Below, piece by piece: positions 48,301 to 58,983 of a stretch of DNA of 64,000 nt (position 1 is the stretch's first letter; each line of letters starts with the position of its first letter). The notes beneath the pieces were generated by a model. The model made no database searches and had not been told where the DNA came from. It saw only the letters and a list, made by a program, of their open reading frames with translations. Made by a program: the position numbers and the translations under genes. Source of the stretch: Benincasa hispida (taxonomy: Eukaryota > Streptophyta > Magnoliopsida > Cucurbitales > Cucurbitaceae); contig NC_052353.1 of NCBI RefSeq assembly GCF_009727055.1, positions 60,254,079 to 60,318,078 of the forward strand. The letters run 5' to 3'.

Positions 48301-48517
48301 ATCTGATGAGGACATGTTTGAAATAATTGGTAATGCGTTGTCCAGTAACATTCTTTCTCCAACGACATCGGTTTTTGCCTGCACTGTCGGGCAAAAGCCA
48401 AGCAAAGCCAAATATTATTTAGATGACACAGCTGAAGTAATAAGCATGCTCGAATACCTTGCTGAAGCTTCTAGTCCATTGCCATCCTCTGATGAAGAAG
48501 GTGAAAATGCTTCTTGA
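45350..48517 (+). CDS. TPS7: Class II trehalose-6-phosphate synthase/phosphatase-like protein (TPS7-like)
   Basis: There are three coding exons: 45350-47331, 47746-48019 and 48206-48517, with GT-AG introns. Joined, they give 855 residues, the usual size for plant class II TPS. The N-terminus MISRSYTNLLDLASGNFP is the class II signature and close to Arabidopsis TPS7. Residues about 60-540 are the GT20 synthase-like domain (IIVANQLPL, HDYHL at 205-209, RDGMNLTPYEY). The C-terminal HAD phosphatase-like domain has DYDGT (595-599), SGRGR (633-637) and GDDRSDEDMF (781-790). The first intron splits an Arg codon. Family knowledge: class II proteins have little or no proven synthase activity and are thought to act in trehalose-6-phosphate/SnRK1 sugar signalling. 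Retaining intron 1 would give a 710-residue protein without most of the phosphatase domain. No disabling change is seen. Confidence 0.95.
47332..47745 (+). other. TPS intron 1
   Basis: Donor GTTTGC after TTTTTTGAG and acceptor GGCCAG. The phase is 2 (AG|G encodes Arg). Excision joins GYFLR to QSQNKEW, matching the continuity of the phosphatase domain. Confidence 0.85.
48020..48205 (+). other. TPS intron 2
   Basis: Donor GTGTGT after AAACCACAG and acceptor TTTGCTCCAG, phase 0. It joins VEVKPQ to GVTKGLVAEKI. Confidence 0.9.
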
Positions 48518-49475
48518 AAGTTGAAACAAACCCCATGTCACTGTTTTTGAGACATGAAGATCAAAGATCAAGTGGGAAATTTTGTACAAGAAGCTGGGTG
48601 TTGAATTGAATACATATTTTCTATAACACCACCTCTATTCCCCCCTATTTACTTTCTATAGTGTCATTTTCCTTTCAGCTTTTCATGCTAGTTTTTTTTT
48701 ACTAAAAAGAAGAAAATCACTGACCCCAGTTTTAAATCGACAAGCTTTTTGAAAGACGGTGGACGAGTTCTATTGAAAGAAGTCAAATCAATCAGCCCGG
48801 CTTTGAACTTGAACTGCTGGAAGGGAAAAACTTGTCGGATTGGAATGCTCTGTTGACTGTACTGACATTCGAAATATTATGTGGATAGTTAAATGAGAGA
48901 ATAAGTAGCTAATTTAGCTGCGACGTTATGGTAGGATAGGTTAATGAGGCCGAGCTCACTCGGCTTATTTGAGAGGGTTTCTAATATGAATGATATAATT
49001 TCATTTTGTACATGTATTGCTTCCTTATGTTCGCAGTTTACAGTTATTCTTATGTTGATTTTCTAATGTAAAACCTTTTTCTTCTGCTAATAAAATAAGA
49101 GTCCATTGTACTATGCTGATTAGATGATACTATAACTGAGGGTAGTCACAGAAAAGGGGAAAAAATGTTTCAGGTAATTATTCTATCATGATATTCTAAG
49201 CTGAAAATCTTTTAAAACATAAACTAATAAATTCGTGCTCAAACTTGTGGGAGACACTGTAAATGAATGTTCCTTATTAACTAAATCAGACTCTAGGTTT
49301 AAATATAGAAAAGAGACGAGAAATTACCTCAACTTTGTTAAGACAATAATTTATGCTTCCAAACAATAGCCAAAATGAGTATAGCTCGGTAGTTATCATA
49401 TGTAGTGTCTTTATGATGTTAGATTATCAAATTCTCAGGTCCCTATTTACTCGAGAAAAAGGGGGGAAAATCTCC
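48518..49475 (+). other. TPS 3' UTR and convergent intergenic region
   Basis: There is no further gene. AATAAAATAAG at about 49089 is a candidate polyadenylation signal for a long TPS transcript, and nearer sites are not distinctive. The PPR gene ends at 49476 on the other strand, so both 3' ends share this interval. Confidence 0.5.
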
Positions 49476-51470
49476 CTACCAATAATTACCACAAGAACAT
49501 TCACCGTCCTTGAAATGGTGAAATCTACTTGCATCTCTTACAATAATCTCTCTTTTTCTGATCTTTGACATGCACTTAATGGCATTATGGCAGTCATTGC
49601 AGACTCGCAAGTTCTTCATCACCCTTATTGGGAAATTCTCGGGAGTGTTCATCAGTGCAAAAGCAATTGCTAACTTCTCACTGTGATGTGCCAAATTGTA
49701 TTCTTTTTCTTCATTGTCCATGTCGTGCAAAACCGAGCCTAAGTCTGGCACGTAACCGTGCAGTTTCAGTTCAGACATTAATTCTTTCAAATATGATTCA
49801 ATCTCCAGGTATTGTGGGTGAGATTTGTCCCCCATGCTAAATTGGTGAACCAAATTTTTGAGTTCTAACCAACTTATGCCAGGTTCTTTCTTGACGTTCC
49901 TATCTCTCATTGCTTTCCTAATCTCGGAAACGTCGGGCCAATTTCTAGCAGAAGCATGGATGTTTGAAAGCAGCACATAGGAAGCAGCATCCAGAGAATC
50001 AAGCTTTAGAATTTCTTCAGCAATTCGTTTGGCCATTTCTGCTTTCTTGTGGAGTTTGCAAGATGATAATAAAGTTTTCCAAATAATGCCATCTGCTTTT
50101 ACAGGCATTGATCTTATCATACCCTCTGCTTCCTCCAAGTGGCCAGCCCGACCGAGCAGATCGACCACACATGTGTAGTGTTCAACTCTAGGCTTGAGTT
50201 TATACTTCTTCACCATCAAATCTAAATATTCAGTTCCTTTCTCTTCCAATCCACAGTGACTACAAGCATAAAGCAGACTCAAGAATGTCACTTCATTTGC
50301 TTCCATTTTCAAATCTTCCATTTGATGAAACAGCTCAATGGCTTCCTCTCCTCTTCCATGGAAGCCATGAGCTGCAATCATAGCAGTCCATAACACAACA
50401 TCAGAATCTTCACGATCCAAAAAGGCTTTCACAGAGTCCTCTAAACTTCCAGACCGTGAATACATGCTAATCAATGAACTGACAACTGCTACAACTGAAC
50501 CAACTCCACCTTTGATCACTTCAGCATGGATCTGCTGGCCTTGTCCTAACGTCGCCAGTTCTGAACACGCACTTATTACACTCACAAATGTTATTTTATC
50601 CGGTCGAAAGCCTGCCATTTTCATCATATTATACTGGTTCAACACTTCTTCTGGACACCCATTTTGAGCTTTTCCAGCAATAAGAGTATTCCAAGCAACT
50701 ACACTACGAGTTGGCATTGATTTAATTAACTTCTCTCCATCAGATAAACTACCAGACTTCATATACATATGAGCTAGAGAACTGCACACTACCAAACTCA
50801 ATTCAAATCCACATTTAATCAGACAAGCATGAACCTCTTGACCTGCAAGTAAAGATCTTAAACCAGCGCAACCTCTAAGTACACTGCCTAGTGTGAACTC
50901 GTCAGGCAAAAAACCCAATCCATACATTTCTTTAAACAAACTTAAAGCCTGTTCATTAGATCCAAACTGGGTCAGACCTGCGATCATCGCATTCCATGTG
51001 GCAATGTTTCTCTCGGACATTTCATCAAACAGCTTCTGGGCTTTTTCCAAATACCCACGCTGCAAGTACCCATTGATCAAAATGTTATATGACATTATAT
51101 TTTTTCGTGGCATTTGACTAAACAGCACGAAAGGAGACTCCAACTGTCCTAATTTGGAGTAGAAATTTAAAAGGTGATTACAAATGAACTGGTCTTTGGA
51201 ACACCCAGATGTAATTATTAAAGAATGGACCTGTTTTCCTCCAAAAAGTGAGCCTAGATTTATGCATGATTGAAGAAGATGAGAAAAAAGAGATGGGTCT
51301 GACCATATCTCGGATTTGAACGTGTCATAGGCTTGTCTTATGCGTCCGCCATTGCAGAGGCTGGTGAATTTTTGTAAAGAAGCAGAGGGAGTCTTCGTGG
51401 AGAGCGATCGCACAGTAAATGAATGTAAGGGGTTGAAGAAGACCTCGAAACTGCGACTGAGGTTACTCAT
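49476..51470 (-). CDS. PLS-class pentatricopeptide repeat protein with DYW domain
   Basis: This is a single-exon, 664-residue protein, likely an RNA-editing factor of mitochondria or plastids. The first 25-30 residues are Ser/Arg/Phe-rich with no acidic run apart from one Glu (SRSFEVFFNPLHSFTVRSLSTK), a plausible organelle targeting peptide. Repeats of the P-L-S type run from about residue 55 to 465 (for example NIMSYNILINGYLQRG, NIATWNAMIAGLTQFG, SVVAWNTLIAGKAQNG). E motifs follow, then the DYW deaminase-like domain with HSE (596-598), CNDC (624-627), HH (651-652) and CSC (658-660). The protein ends NYW rather than DYW. It resembles the product of Arabidopsis At2g41080, from memory. The Met at 51470 precedes the targeting-like sequence; upstream lies transposon sequence. 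Confidence 0.93.
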   Translation of the reverse strand: MSNLSRSFEVFFNPLHSFTVRSLSTKTPSASLQKFTSLCNGGRIRQAYDTFKSEIWSDPSLFSHLLQSCINLGSLFGGKQVHSLIITSGCSKDQFICNHLLNFYSKLGQLESPFVLFSQMPRKNIMSYNILINGYLQRGYLEKAQKLFDEMSERNIATWNAMIAGLTQFGSNEQALSLFKEMYGLGFLPDEFTLGSVLRGCAGLRSLLAGQEVHACLIKCGFELSLVVCSSLAHMYMKSGSLSDGEKLIKSMPTRSVVAWNTLIAGKAQNGCPEEVLNQYNMMKMAGFRPDKITFVSVISACSELATLGQGQQIHAEVIKGGVGSVVAVVSSLISMYSRSGSLEDSVKAFLDREDSDVVLWTAMIAAHGFHGRGEEAIELFHQMEDLKMEANEVTFLSLLYACSHCGLEEKGTEYLDLMVKKYKLKPRVEHYTCVVDLLGRAGHLEEAEGMIRSMPVKADGIIWKTLLSSCKLHKKAEMAKRIAEEILKLDSLDAASYVLLSNIHASARNWPDVSEIRKAMRDRNVKKEPGISWLELKNLVHQFSMGDKSHPQYLEIESYLKELMSELKLHGYVPDLGSVLHDMDNEEKEYNLAHHSEKLAIAFALMNTPENFPIRVMKNLRVCNDCHNAIKCMSKIRKREIIVRDASRFHHFKDGECSCGNYW

Positions 51471-51555
51471 GTATCAGCTTTTAGTCTTTGTTGGCTGATG
51501 GTAATAGTTAAAAAGAGAAAAAACGAGCGAATGTAAGCGATTTGATTGCTTAAAT

Positions 51556-51690
51556 GAAAATTTTCACAAAATGACCTACAATTCAAAAACTTTTCTATTA
51601 ATGATCTTTTTTTTTTTAACTTTTCTATCACTAACCTTTTGTCTATGCGAAATTCTAAAATTACCTCCAATTTTAAAAAAACCTTCCAAC
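51556..51690 (+). repeat. MULE left terminal inverted repeat
   Basis: GAAAATTTTCACAAAATGAC..., AAAACTTTTCTATTAATGA and TCTATGCGAAATTC are each matched in reverse complement at the right end. It lies about 85 bp upstream of the PPR start codon. Confidence 0.8.
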
Positions 51691-51789
51691 GGTTTGGAAT
51701 GCGCGTCTCTACAAATACTTTACAACGATAAGGTCTCCCTCCATTTCGTTCATTTCCTGCTCAAAGTATTTCTCTTCAAAGCATTTTCT

Positions 51790-51975
51790 CTCGATATGTA
51801 AACGATTGTCTAGAAAATCTAAACAATCGTTTAATACTATCTAAACTATTGCGCATAATTAGCTAAGTGATCATACATAATTAACTGAGTGATCATATAC
51901 AAATAACTAAGTGATCGTACAGAAATAACTAAGCGATCGCCAAAAAAAAATTATATATCGTTCAATCTAGATGGG
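51790..51975 (-). repeat. MULE left subterminal CGATCGTTTA-type array
   Basis: About seven degenerate motifs read TAARYGATCR on the plus strand (CTAAGTGATCATACATAA, AACTAAGTGATCGTACAG, AACTAAGCGATCGCC). This is the inverted orientation of the array at the other MULE end. Confidence 0.7.
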
Positions 51976-52633
51976 TCAGTATCAGGTGTTATCAATGTTT
52001 GTTTGTACGTTTTTTTGTTATGTCCTCTCTGACCACATCGTGTATACCTATGTATTTGTCGTGGCTCCTCTCCAATTGAAGGTATCCTGATGGTTTGATG
52101 TCAACCTACACTTGCTACCTTTCGCGGTGTAGAATTGGTTCAAATCTTCAAAATCTGGTCTTCGACGCCATTCTTGTATGTGTCCAACTAGGAAGATTGG
52201 TTCGGCATAAGCAACAAGCACACATTCAACTGTAAACCATTTTGCACATAATGTTTGAACATTAATGTTTCTCAAGGTCGCTGCAGATATTGCATAGGAG
52301 CACAGGATCTCGAGGCAACTAAACTCCATACAAGTACATGTCCGTGAACCTAGATCAACCAACCCCCCAAATATCCATCGTCTACATTAATTATATGCAT
52401 ATCTACCGGGAAACATGATATGTTTTAGACATCAATTCCGATTCCTTAAGAGAATACTCATTGCGTAATCAGTTACAATGTTTGTGCATGTCATTGCATG
52501 TGTACGTGGAATATAGAACCATCCTTGTAGCCACTCGTGGATATGCTCTACTAGTTTCGTGATTGGTAGTTCTCGTGCATCTTTCAACATTTCATTGAGG
52601 CATTCTACTATATTTGTCGTCATCTTGTCATAC
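51957..52633 (-). pseudogene. MULE transposase C-terminal part (SWIM and zinc knuckle), broken
   Basis: 52633-52432 reads MTTNIVECLNEMLKDARELP...GWFY, the segment after the MULE catalytic domain. 52362-52048 contains a SWIM-type finger (CTCMEFSCLEILCSYA) in which the expected final His is Tyr, then AYAEPI...HIQEWRRRPDF. A decayed zinc knuckle (YTRCGQRGHNKKTY, outer Cys lost) and a stop near 51957 follow after a frameshift. Upstream it is separated from the rest by the Reina-like insertion, and the CATAC duplication shows continuity with 58054. Confidence 0.85.
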
Positions 52634-53081
52634 TGTTAAGACCCTGATTCATACACACACTCACTCACAAAGAACACAAGTATAGTGGATGAAAAAGGGT
52701 GTCTCGTTGATATTAAACTTTCAAACAAACACAATACAAACCGAGAAATAGTTGGAAAAGGATATTCAAGTAACAAGAACATATACAGAAATTAAAGAAC
52801 ACAGATCTTCACAAAATTCCCAGCTCAATTTGAGAGGGCTGGGGTAATCTCTCCATGGATATCCTTCTAGCTATTATTTATCTTTAGAATAGACATGCCC
52901 CTCCTCTTCTCCAGTTGGTGCTTTATAAAGGACCCGAGGTCCCCTTTTCTACCCTCTTTCCTGACCCACTATCTTCTCCGTAACCATTTCCTTCTCTGCT
53001 AAATCAGTTGCAGCAGATTTCTTAGGTGGAATTCCTTCTTTTCCCTTCCTCTTATACACGTGAATTATTGGGGGTTTAACA
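52634..53081 (-). repeat. Reina-like 3' LTR
   Basis: The minus strand runs TGTTAAACCCCC to GGGTCTTAACA. 448 bp, very similar to 57608-58053 with scattered substitutions. Confidence 0.9.
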
Positions 53082-53096
53082 ATACCTCCCCTCTTG
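53082..53096 (-). other. Reina-like polypurine tract
   Basis: The minus strand reads CAAGAGGGGAGGTAT directly before the 3' LTR, the usual position of the plus-strand primer. Confidence 0.7.
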
Positions 53097-53134
53097 AATT
53101 GCACTTTGTCCTCAAGGTGGAAGTTGGGGAACTT

Positions 53135-53398
53135 TCACTTCATCAAAGGAGCTTCCTCCCAAGTGGCTTCACTTTCAGTTAGCCCTTTCCACTTCACTAA
53201 CCACTCTTGTATTTCTAACTCGCCATCCCAACGTACTCCTAAGACTAACTCCAGTTTAACTTGTAGCTCAAATTCTTCTGACAACACCGGTGGAATGTGT
53301 TGCATTTTTTGAGTTTGCCTCAATTTCTTTTTTAGCTGAGATATGTGGAAGACATTATGAATGGATGCTTCGGGGGGAAGATCCAACTTATAGGCCAC
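53135..53398 (-). pseudogene. Reina-like integrase tail with chromodomain
   Basis: It reads YKLDLPPEASIHNVFHISQLKKKL, the end of the integrase, then a chromodomain-like WDGELEIQEWLVKWKGLTES-type stretch ending EATWEEAP. A stop follows near 53135. In chromoviruses this domain directs integration to heterochromatin. It is out of frame with the upstream integrase core. Confidence 0.85.
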
Positions 53399-53462
53399 TT
53401 CCCCTCTTTTCTAACACTTTATAGGGTCCATAGAACTTAGATGAAAGTTTTTCATTTCTTTT

Positions 53463-54363
53463 TCAAGCTAAAGACCTTTGCCGATATGGTCTAAGCTTAT
53501 CTTCCCCTATTTCAAGATGCATCTCTCTTCTATGCAGGTCAACATTCTTCTTCATGCAGTTTTGAGCTACAATCAATTGTTCCTTCAAGGCATTCAAGGT
53601 GAGATCTCTTTCTTTGAGTTGTTGTTCCACTGAATCGTTTGTTGTTCTTTTGTCTCCAAAGGCTACTAACGGTGGGGGAGGCCTTTCATACATTGCTTGA
53701 TAAGGAGTAGTTCTAATTGAGCTATGTTATGTCGTGTTATACCATAATTCTATCCACGCCAACCACTTGTTCCACCGTGTAGGTTGCTCATTGCAAAAAC
53801 ACCTTAGGTAAGTATCCACGCATCTATTGACTCTCTCTGTTTGTCCATCTGTTTGGGGGTGGAAGGTCGTGCTCCTTTGTAGGCGTGTACCCATGGTTGT
53901 GAGCAATCATTCCAGAAATTACTTAAGAATATTTTATCTCAATCAGTGGTTATAAACTTAAAAATACCGTGATGCTTGACTACCTCCTGCACAAATTCTT
54001 CAGCCACTTGTTTAGCAGAGAAAGGGTGTTTAAGATGGATAAAGTGTCCATACTTACTTAGCTGGTCGATTGTCACTAGAATAGTATCATAGCCTCCTGC
54101 CTTAGGCAATCCTTCGATGAAGTCCATGGTCCATTCCTCAATAATCAATTCAGGGATAGGGAGTGGTTGTAATAAGTCGGCTGGTGAGAGTGAATCCGAC
54201 TTGTTTCTTTGACATACCCACATTTCTCCATGTATCTCTGTATATCCACTTTCATCCCTGGCCAAAATAACTCACCATTCATTCTTTTGTACGTCCTCAA
54301 GAAGCCTGAATGTCCGCTTAACATTGAATTGTGAAAGGTGTGTAGTAGGGTCGGTATCGACAT
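53463..54363 (-). pseudogene. Reina-like integrase zinc and catalytic domains, broken
   Basis: 54363-54145 has the zinc domain (HNSMLSGHSGFLRTYKRM...FWPGMKVDIQRYMEKC). 54265-53939 is the core (EEWTMDFIEGLPKAGGYDTILVTIDQLSKYGHF up to FITTD, covering the first and second Asp). 53938-53700 continues through stops with a frame shift. 53693-53463 holds the C-terminal part after the core (YERPPPPLVAFGD...EQLIVAQNCMKKNVDLHRRE). Confidence 0.85.
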
Positions 54364-54851
54364 GGATTTGCACGAGAGATCTATCCTTCCCTTGTACAGC
54401 AGTCAATTGTTCATCCACTGATCAGGGTTTTCCTTCAGGGTTATCTTTCAGAAGCCTTATAATTTATTGGAGTTCCTCATCTTTCTCTACTTATTGAAGA
54501 ATAGTTTTCATGTCTATGATGGCCGGGGTTGATAACATGTAATTTTCTGCTGGAGATTGAACATGGAGAGGGCATCTGCGGCCTTATTCTGCAGTCCAGG
54601 TTGATATAAGATCTCAAAGTCATACCCTAGAATTTTGGTCAACCATTTCTAAAATTGGGGTTGCATCTCTCGTTGTTCTAATAAGAACTTAAGTGCCTTT
54701 TGATCTGACTTGATTGTGAATTTCCCCCCAATAGGTAGTGTCTCCATTTCTACACAGCTAAAACCACTGCCCTGAGTTCTTTTTTATAGATGGACTTGGC
54801 TTGTTCCCTGGCCGATAGCTTTTGGCTGAAGTAAGCTATTGGGTTGCCTTC

Positions 54852-55835
54852 TTAGGATAGAACCACTCCCAATCCATAACCTGATGCGTCTGTCTCAATG
54901 ATAAAGGGTTTTGAGAAGTCTAGTAGTGCTAGAACAGGGCAAGACACCATCATTTGCTTCAATTCCTCAAATGCCTTTGTCGCCTCTTCATTCCATTTAA
55001 AGCCATTCTTCTGAAGTAGTTGCGTTAAAGAGGCTGTTATGTTGTTGTATCCTTTAACAAATCTTCGATAGTAGCCTGTGAGGCCCAAAAATCCATGTAA
55101 TTCTATCGCGTTTGTTGGTTGAGGCCATTCCACCATTGTTCTTATCTTGTCCCCATCGGCTTCTACCCCTCGTTGAGATATCAAATGTTCCAAATACTGA
55201 ATTTTTGTTTGGCAAAACACACACTTCTTCTTATTGGCGAAGAGCTGGTTGTCCTTCAGTGCATCAAAAACTACCCTTGAGTGGCTTTCATGAAACGAAA
55301 GATTTGGACTATACACAAGAATATCATAAAAAAAAAATGCCAGAATGAATTTTCTAAGATGAGGGTGGAACACCTGGTTCATTAATGATTGAAAGGTGGC
55401 AGGGGCATTGGTTAATTCGAACGGCATCACTAAAAATTTATAATGGCCTTCATGTGTTCGAAAAGCAGTCTTTTTTATATCACTCTCCCTCATCCGAATT
55501 TGATGATACCCTAACTTCAGGTCTAGTTTTGAAAATATTGCCGCTCCACGTAGCTCATCTAGTAGCTCTTCGATGATCGGAATGGGGAATTTATCTGCAA
55601 TGGTGGCCTGGTTTAGTTTTCTATAATCTACACAAAAATGCCACCCTCCATCTTTCTTTCTCACTAAGAGGACAGGGCTAGAATACGGGCTTCGACTTGG
55701 CCAAATGATGTCGGCTTGCAGCATTTCGCTAACTAGCTTTTCAATTTCTTCCTTCTGCGTGTGTCCATACTTATACGGGCGCACGTTGACCAGTTCTGCC
55801 CTTCCATTGTTAAAATGCCATGACTGACTAGTCAT
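54852..55835 (-). pseudogene. Reina-like reverse transcriptase and start of RNase H
   Basis: This 327-codon open frame starts within the upstream RT block ([16 protein letters not shown]), then [19 protein letters not shown] and [15 protein letters not shown], and a palm region. The catalytic FxDD motif is altered, reading [11 protein letters not shown], so the first Asp is replaced by Tyr and one residue appears inserted. The thumb and connection follow ([12 protein letters not shown]), then the RNase H start ([15 protein letters not shown]). The frame ends at a stop. RNase H is fragmentary between 54850 and about 54400. Confidence 0.9.
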
Positions 55836-57564
55836 ATGGGTGGTAGATTTGTTGGGGTATTGAATACTCCTTCATTCTCCTTTAGCAATTCTTGAATCAC
55901 TGTTGGTAGTTTCTCGATCTGCCACCTTTCTAAATCCTCGTGGATCCTCCCTTTCTCACTTTCTAACTGCTGAAAGTCGATTAAGAATCCCATGTCTTCC
56001 TCTTGCCACATCTTGAACAAGGGCTTAAGAGATACTTTAGCTTTTGTCAATGATGGGTCTCCTCGAAGCACCACCTACACATCACCTGATAAAAACGATG
56101 TTGTTAGTGAAGGCCAATGGATACCCATGAATTCGGTGGTGCATAACTAGGGCATTCTTAACACTACATTCATTCGTCCTAACTCAATGGCTAGGAAGTT
56201 TGCCTTGACGAGCAGCCCAGGAAGTTGAAGTTCCACCTCCTCACAAACTTCTTTCCCTTGGATGGAAGATCCATTCCTAATTACTACCCCAAACTTGGCA
56301 CTCTGTTTTAAAGGAAGATCAAGTTCTCTTACCGTATCCTGGTGAATGAAATTGTGAGATGCGCCTGAATCTATGAGTACAATTACTTCCTGGCCTCGAA
56401 TCGTGCCTTTCAGTTTCATGGTTCCTTTTGCCGAGAACCCCATCATCGATTTTAATGTCAGCTGCGCATTCTTGATGGTTTCTATAGCACTCAGCTCTGA
56501 CTTTTCTTTTTCTTTCGTGGTCTCTTCATTGTCTGATCCATCCTCATCATTAGCGATAAATAACATTAACTGTCTACTTTCCTTCAGCTTGCAGGGACAG
56601 TCTGAGGCGTATTTCTCATTGCATTGGAAACAGAGGCTCTTATCTAACCTCTTCCGAAACTCTGAGTCCGATAGTCTTTTCAAGAGGGGCTTCTTTTTTG
56701 TTATATTTTTCACCAATATCGCCACTTGCTTCATCACTGGGGAATCAATTCTTTTAGAGCAGCCTTCTTCGGGCATGGTAGGCTCTTTTCTACCCAATTG
56801 GGTCACCTTCTTGTTGGGCCTGTGTACTCCCAAGTCTGTCAGGGCGATTTTGAGGGCTAAATTCCGATCATTCACCAACTGTGCTTCACGTATACTTTCA
56901 TCTAATGTACGCAGGTTCCTGCTAATCACCTCTACTTGTAATGCCAGTTCAAGGCCATTCATAAACGCGTCTTTCAGCACCTCCTCTGATAGCTCCGACA
57001 AGGGCGCCTAGTAGGTCACAATCTTTACATACTCAGCATAGGATCCATCTTGCCTGATCTTCAATAATCATGCGCATAGGCTTCCTTCTCCGATGGCTCG
57101 ATAGTGTTCAAATAGCCTATTCTTCAGTTTTTCCCACGTTGATGGCTCGTCAATTGTTACTCCACCTGAACCAATCTACTTCATCAAGTGCAAAACTTAC
57201 CACTGCTACCTTTGCCTTTTCCACATCAGTCAGTTCATGGATCTCGAAGTAGTGCTCCACGCGATACACCCAAGATTCTGGTTTCTCTCTGGTGAAAAGA
57301 GGAATCTCCAAGCGCTTGTATTTTCCTTTATTGTTGCTGTTAATCCCCCCAAGTGGGAAGACTTGGCTTCGTCCATCTTATCCTTGGCTTTATGGATCGC
57401 TCTCTCCAACCCGGCTGCTTCTTCCTTCTTCTTTGAAGAGTTGTTCTCCCTAACTTCTTCTGCCAACTTCTCGACATTTTTGCACAGGCCTAACAGTGGT
57501 CCTTCAAGCTTTCTATCTCTTTTTCGCTCGTCTCCAACCTTTCTTCCAAAAAATTATGAGCCAT
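55832..57564 (-). pseudogene. Reina-like gag, zinc knuckle and protease, broken
   Basis: The Gag start is the Met at 57564 (MAHNFLEERLETSEKEI), followed by frameshifts through 57230 and 57001. Residues in 57001-56147 include the gag end (LEEVLKDAFMNGL-like), a zinc knuckle (CFQCNEKYASDCPC, where the final His/Cys pattern is worn), and an aspartic protease with intact DSGASHNF near 56350-56385. A stop near 56147 separates a further block, 56074-55832 (VVLRGDPSL...LLKENEGVF), the protease-RT linker. The long plus-strand frame at 56373-57011 is its antisense shadow. Confidence 0.85.
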
Positions 57565-57590
57565 AGCTCTCGTTCTCCCTAGGATTGGTT

Positions 57591-57605
57591 GGTCTTTGAT
57601 ACCAA
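57591..57605 (-). other. Reina-like primer-binding site
   Basis: The minus strand reads TTGGTATCAAAGACC two bases after the 5' LTR, similar to the TGGTATCAGAGC complement of initiator-Met tRNA commonly used by plant LTR retrotransposons. Confidence 0.75.
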
Positions 57606-57607
57606 TT

Positions 57608-58053
57608 TATTAAGACCCTGATTCCTGCACATGCTCACTCACAAAGAACATAAGTATAGTGGATGAAAAAGGGTGTCTCGTTGATATTAAACTTTCAAAC
57701 GAACACAATACAAACCGAGAAATAGTTGGAAAAGGATATTCAAGTAACAAGAAATATAAGGAATTAAAGAACATAGATTTTCACAAAATTCCCAGCTCAA
57801 TTCGAGAGGGTTGGGGTTATCTCTCCATAGATAGCCTTCTAGCTATTATTTATCTTCAGAATAGATATGCCCCTCCTCTTCTCCAGTTGGTGTTTTATAA
57901 AGGACCTGAGGTCCCTTTCTCTACCCTCTTTCCTGCTCCAATATCTTCTCTGTAACCATTTCCTTCTCTGCCAAATCGGTTGCGACAGTTTTCTTCGGTG
58001 GAATTCCTTCTTTGCCCCTCCTCTTATACGTGTGAATTATTGGGGGTTTAACA
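57608..58053 (-). repeat. Reina-like 5' LTR
   Basis: 446 bp, partner of 52634-53081. It starts TGTTAAACCCCC at 58053. The inner end reads TTAATA instead of TTAACA, one of several differences from the 3' LTR. Confidence 0.9.
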
Positions 58054-58980
58054 CATACCTACAATGGACTTGATGAACTCTTACCCAACGTTGTAATCCA
58101 ACCTCTTCAAGATAAGCCGTCACACCAAGATATTGATGGAGTTTAGCCCAGTACATCTGAAACTCAGACATTCTATAAGCTTCTGTCGCTAGGTAGAAGT
58201 GTGGGATTATGTCCTTATTTTTGAATTTGTCAACCAAGTTGTTACGAATTTTTCATACGATGGGCCCCCGGATGGCCTGGGTATATCAATAAATGGTTCG
58301 GTTGGAACGGTGGAATGCATTACAACCGAAGGCATCACAACTGGTGGGACGGGAGTAGGTAGGGTTGAAACATGGATGTTAGGTGTTGGAGAAGTTTGTA
58401 GTCCTAAAGATTGTCCATATCCATGTTCAGTATCGAATTGTGAAGTACATCTAGGTTCACTGTTCTGACCAAACCAAGCTTCACTTCGGTCATCACCCAA
58501 GTTATATGGCTCAATATGATCATCAAGTGAAGACATGGTATGAATATTGCGTGTCGAAATGGTTGCAACCCCACAATTTTAACTAGTTGAAATAGGTTGA
58601 TCGGTTGGATTGCAATGTTGGTACATATTCTCCATGTGTACTCCATGACTTTACAAGGTGTAACTGATACAAATAACGACATCTAGGATGCATCACTACC
58701 TTCTAAAAAAAATAAGGTCTTCATCATTGATTATGTCAATTAGGGGAGTTGGGACCAATAAATTGTAACAATATTTGATGTGTATATCAAACATATCCAG
58801 ATCGATATCTAGTCGTTGGCACATTATACTCACTAACTCACTAACTGTTATATCATTTCTGAGGTTCAAATCTTTCATATGACCACAAACATAATTTCTT
58901 CCAAACTCATTCCAATCCCCACCAAATCGTACAAAGATGCGAAGTAGTGCCATTGATCTACAATGGGATAAGCAAATCAT
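58054..58980 (-). pseudogene. MULE transposase N-terminal part, broken and internally deleted
   Basis: 58980-58696 reads MALLRIFVRFGGDWNEFG...NLRNDITVSELVSIMCQRLDID, the PB1-like N-terminal domain common in MuDR-type plant MULEs. After frameshifts, 58536-58207 is a Pro/Ser/Thr-rich linker (PTPVPPVVMPSVVM). 58237-58054 joins abruptly to IIPHFYLATEAYRMSEFQMYWAKL, which normally follows the DDE catalytic domain. The central catalytic domain is therefore missing. The sequence resumes across the Reina-like insertion at 52633. Confidence 0.8.
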
Positions 58981-58983
58981 TGA

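Larger units (their letters stand above)
52634..58053 (-). mobile_element. Reina-like chromovirus (Ty3/Gypsy), nearly complete but inactivated
   Basis: This 5420-bp element has perfect 5-bp target duplications CATAC (52629-52633 and 58054-58058), two similar LTRs of about 447 bp, a primer-binding site, gag, protease, RT, RNase H, integrase, a chromodomain and a polypurine tract in the normal order on the minus strand. Stops and frameshifts interrupt the coding region. The short LTRs, small size and C-terminal chromodomain fit the Reina lineage. The insertion interrupts the MULE transposase, so it is younger than the MULE. Confidence 0.9.

Noticed and set aside
51467..51670. 67-residue minus-strand frame upstream of the PPR gene
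   Set aside because: It is made of MULE terminal-repeat sequence and is not a PPR extension.
56373..57011. 212-residue plus-strand open frame
   Set aside because: It is the antisense shadow of the Reina-like gag/protease frame.
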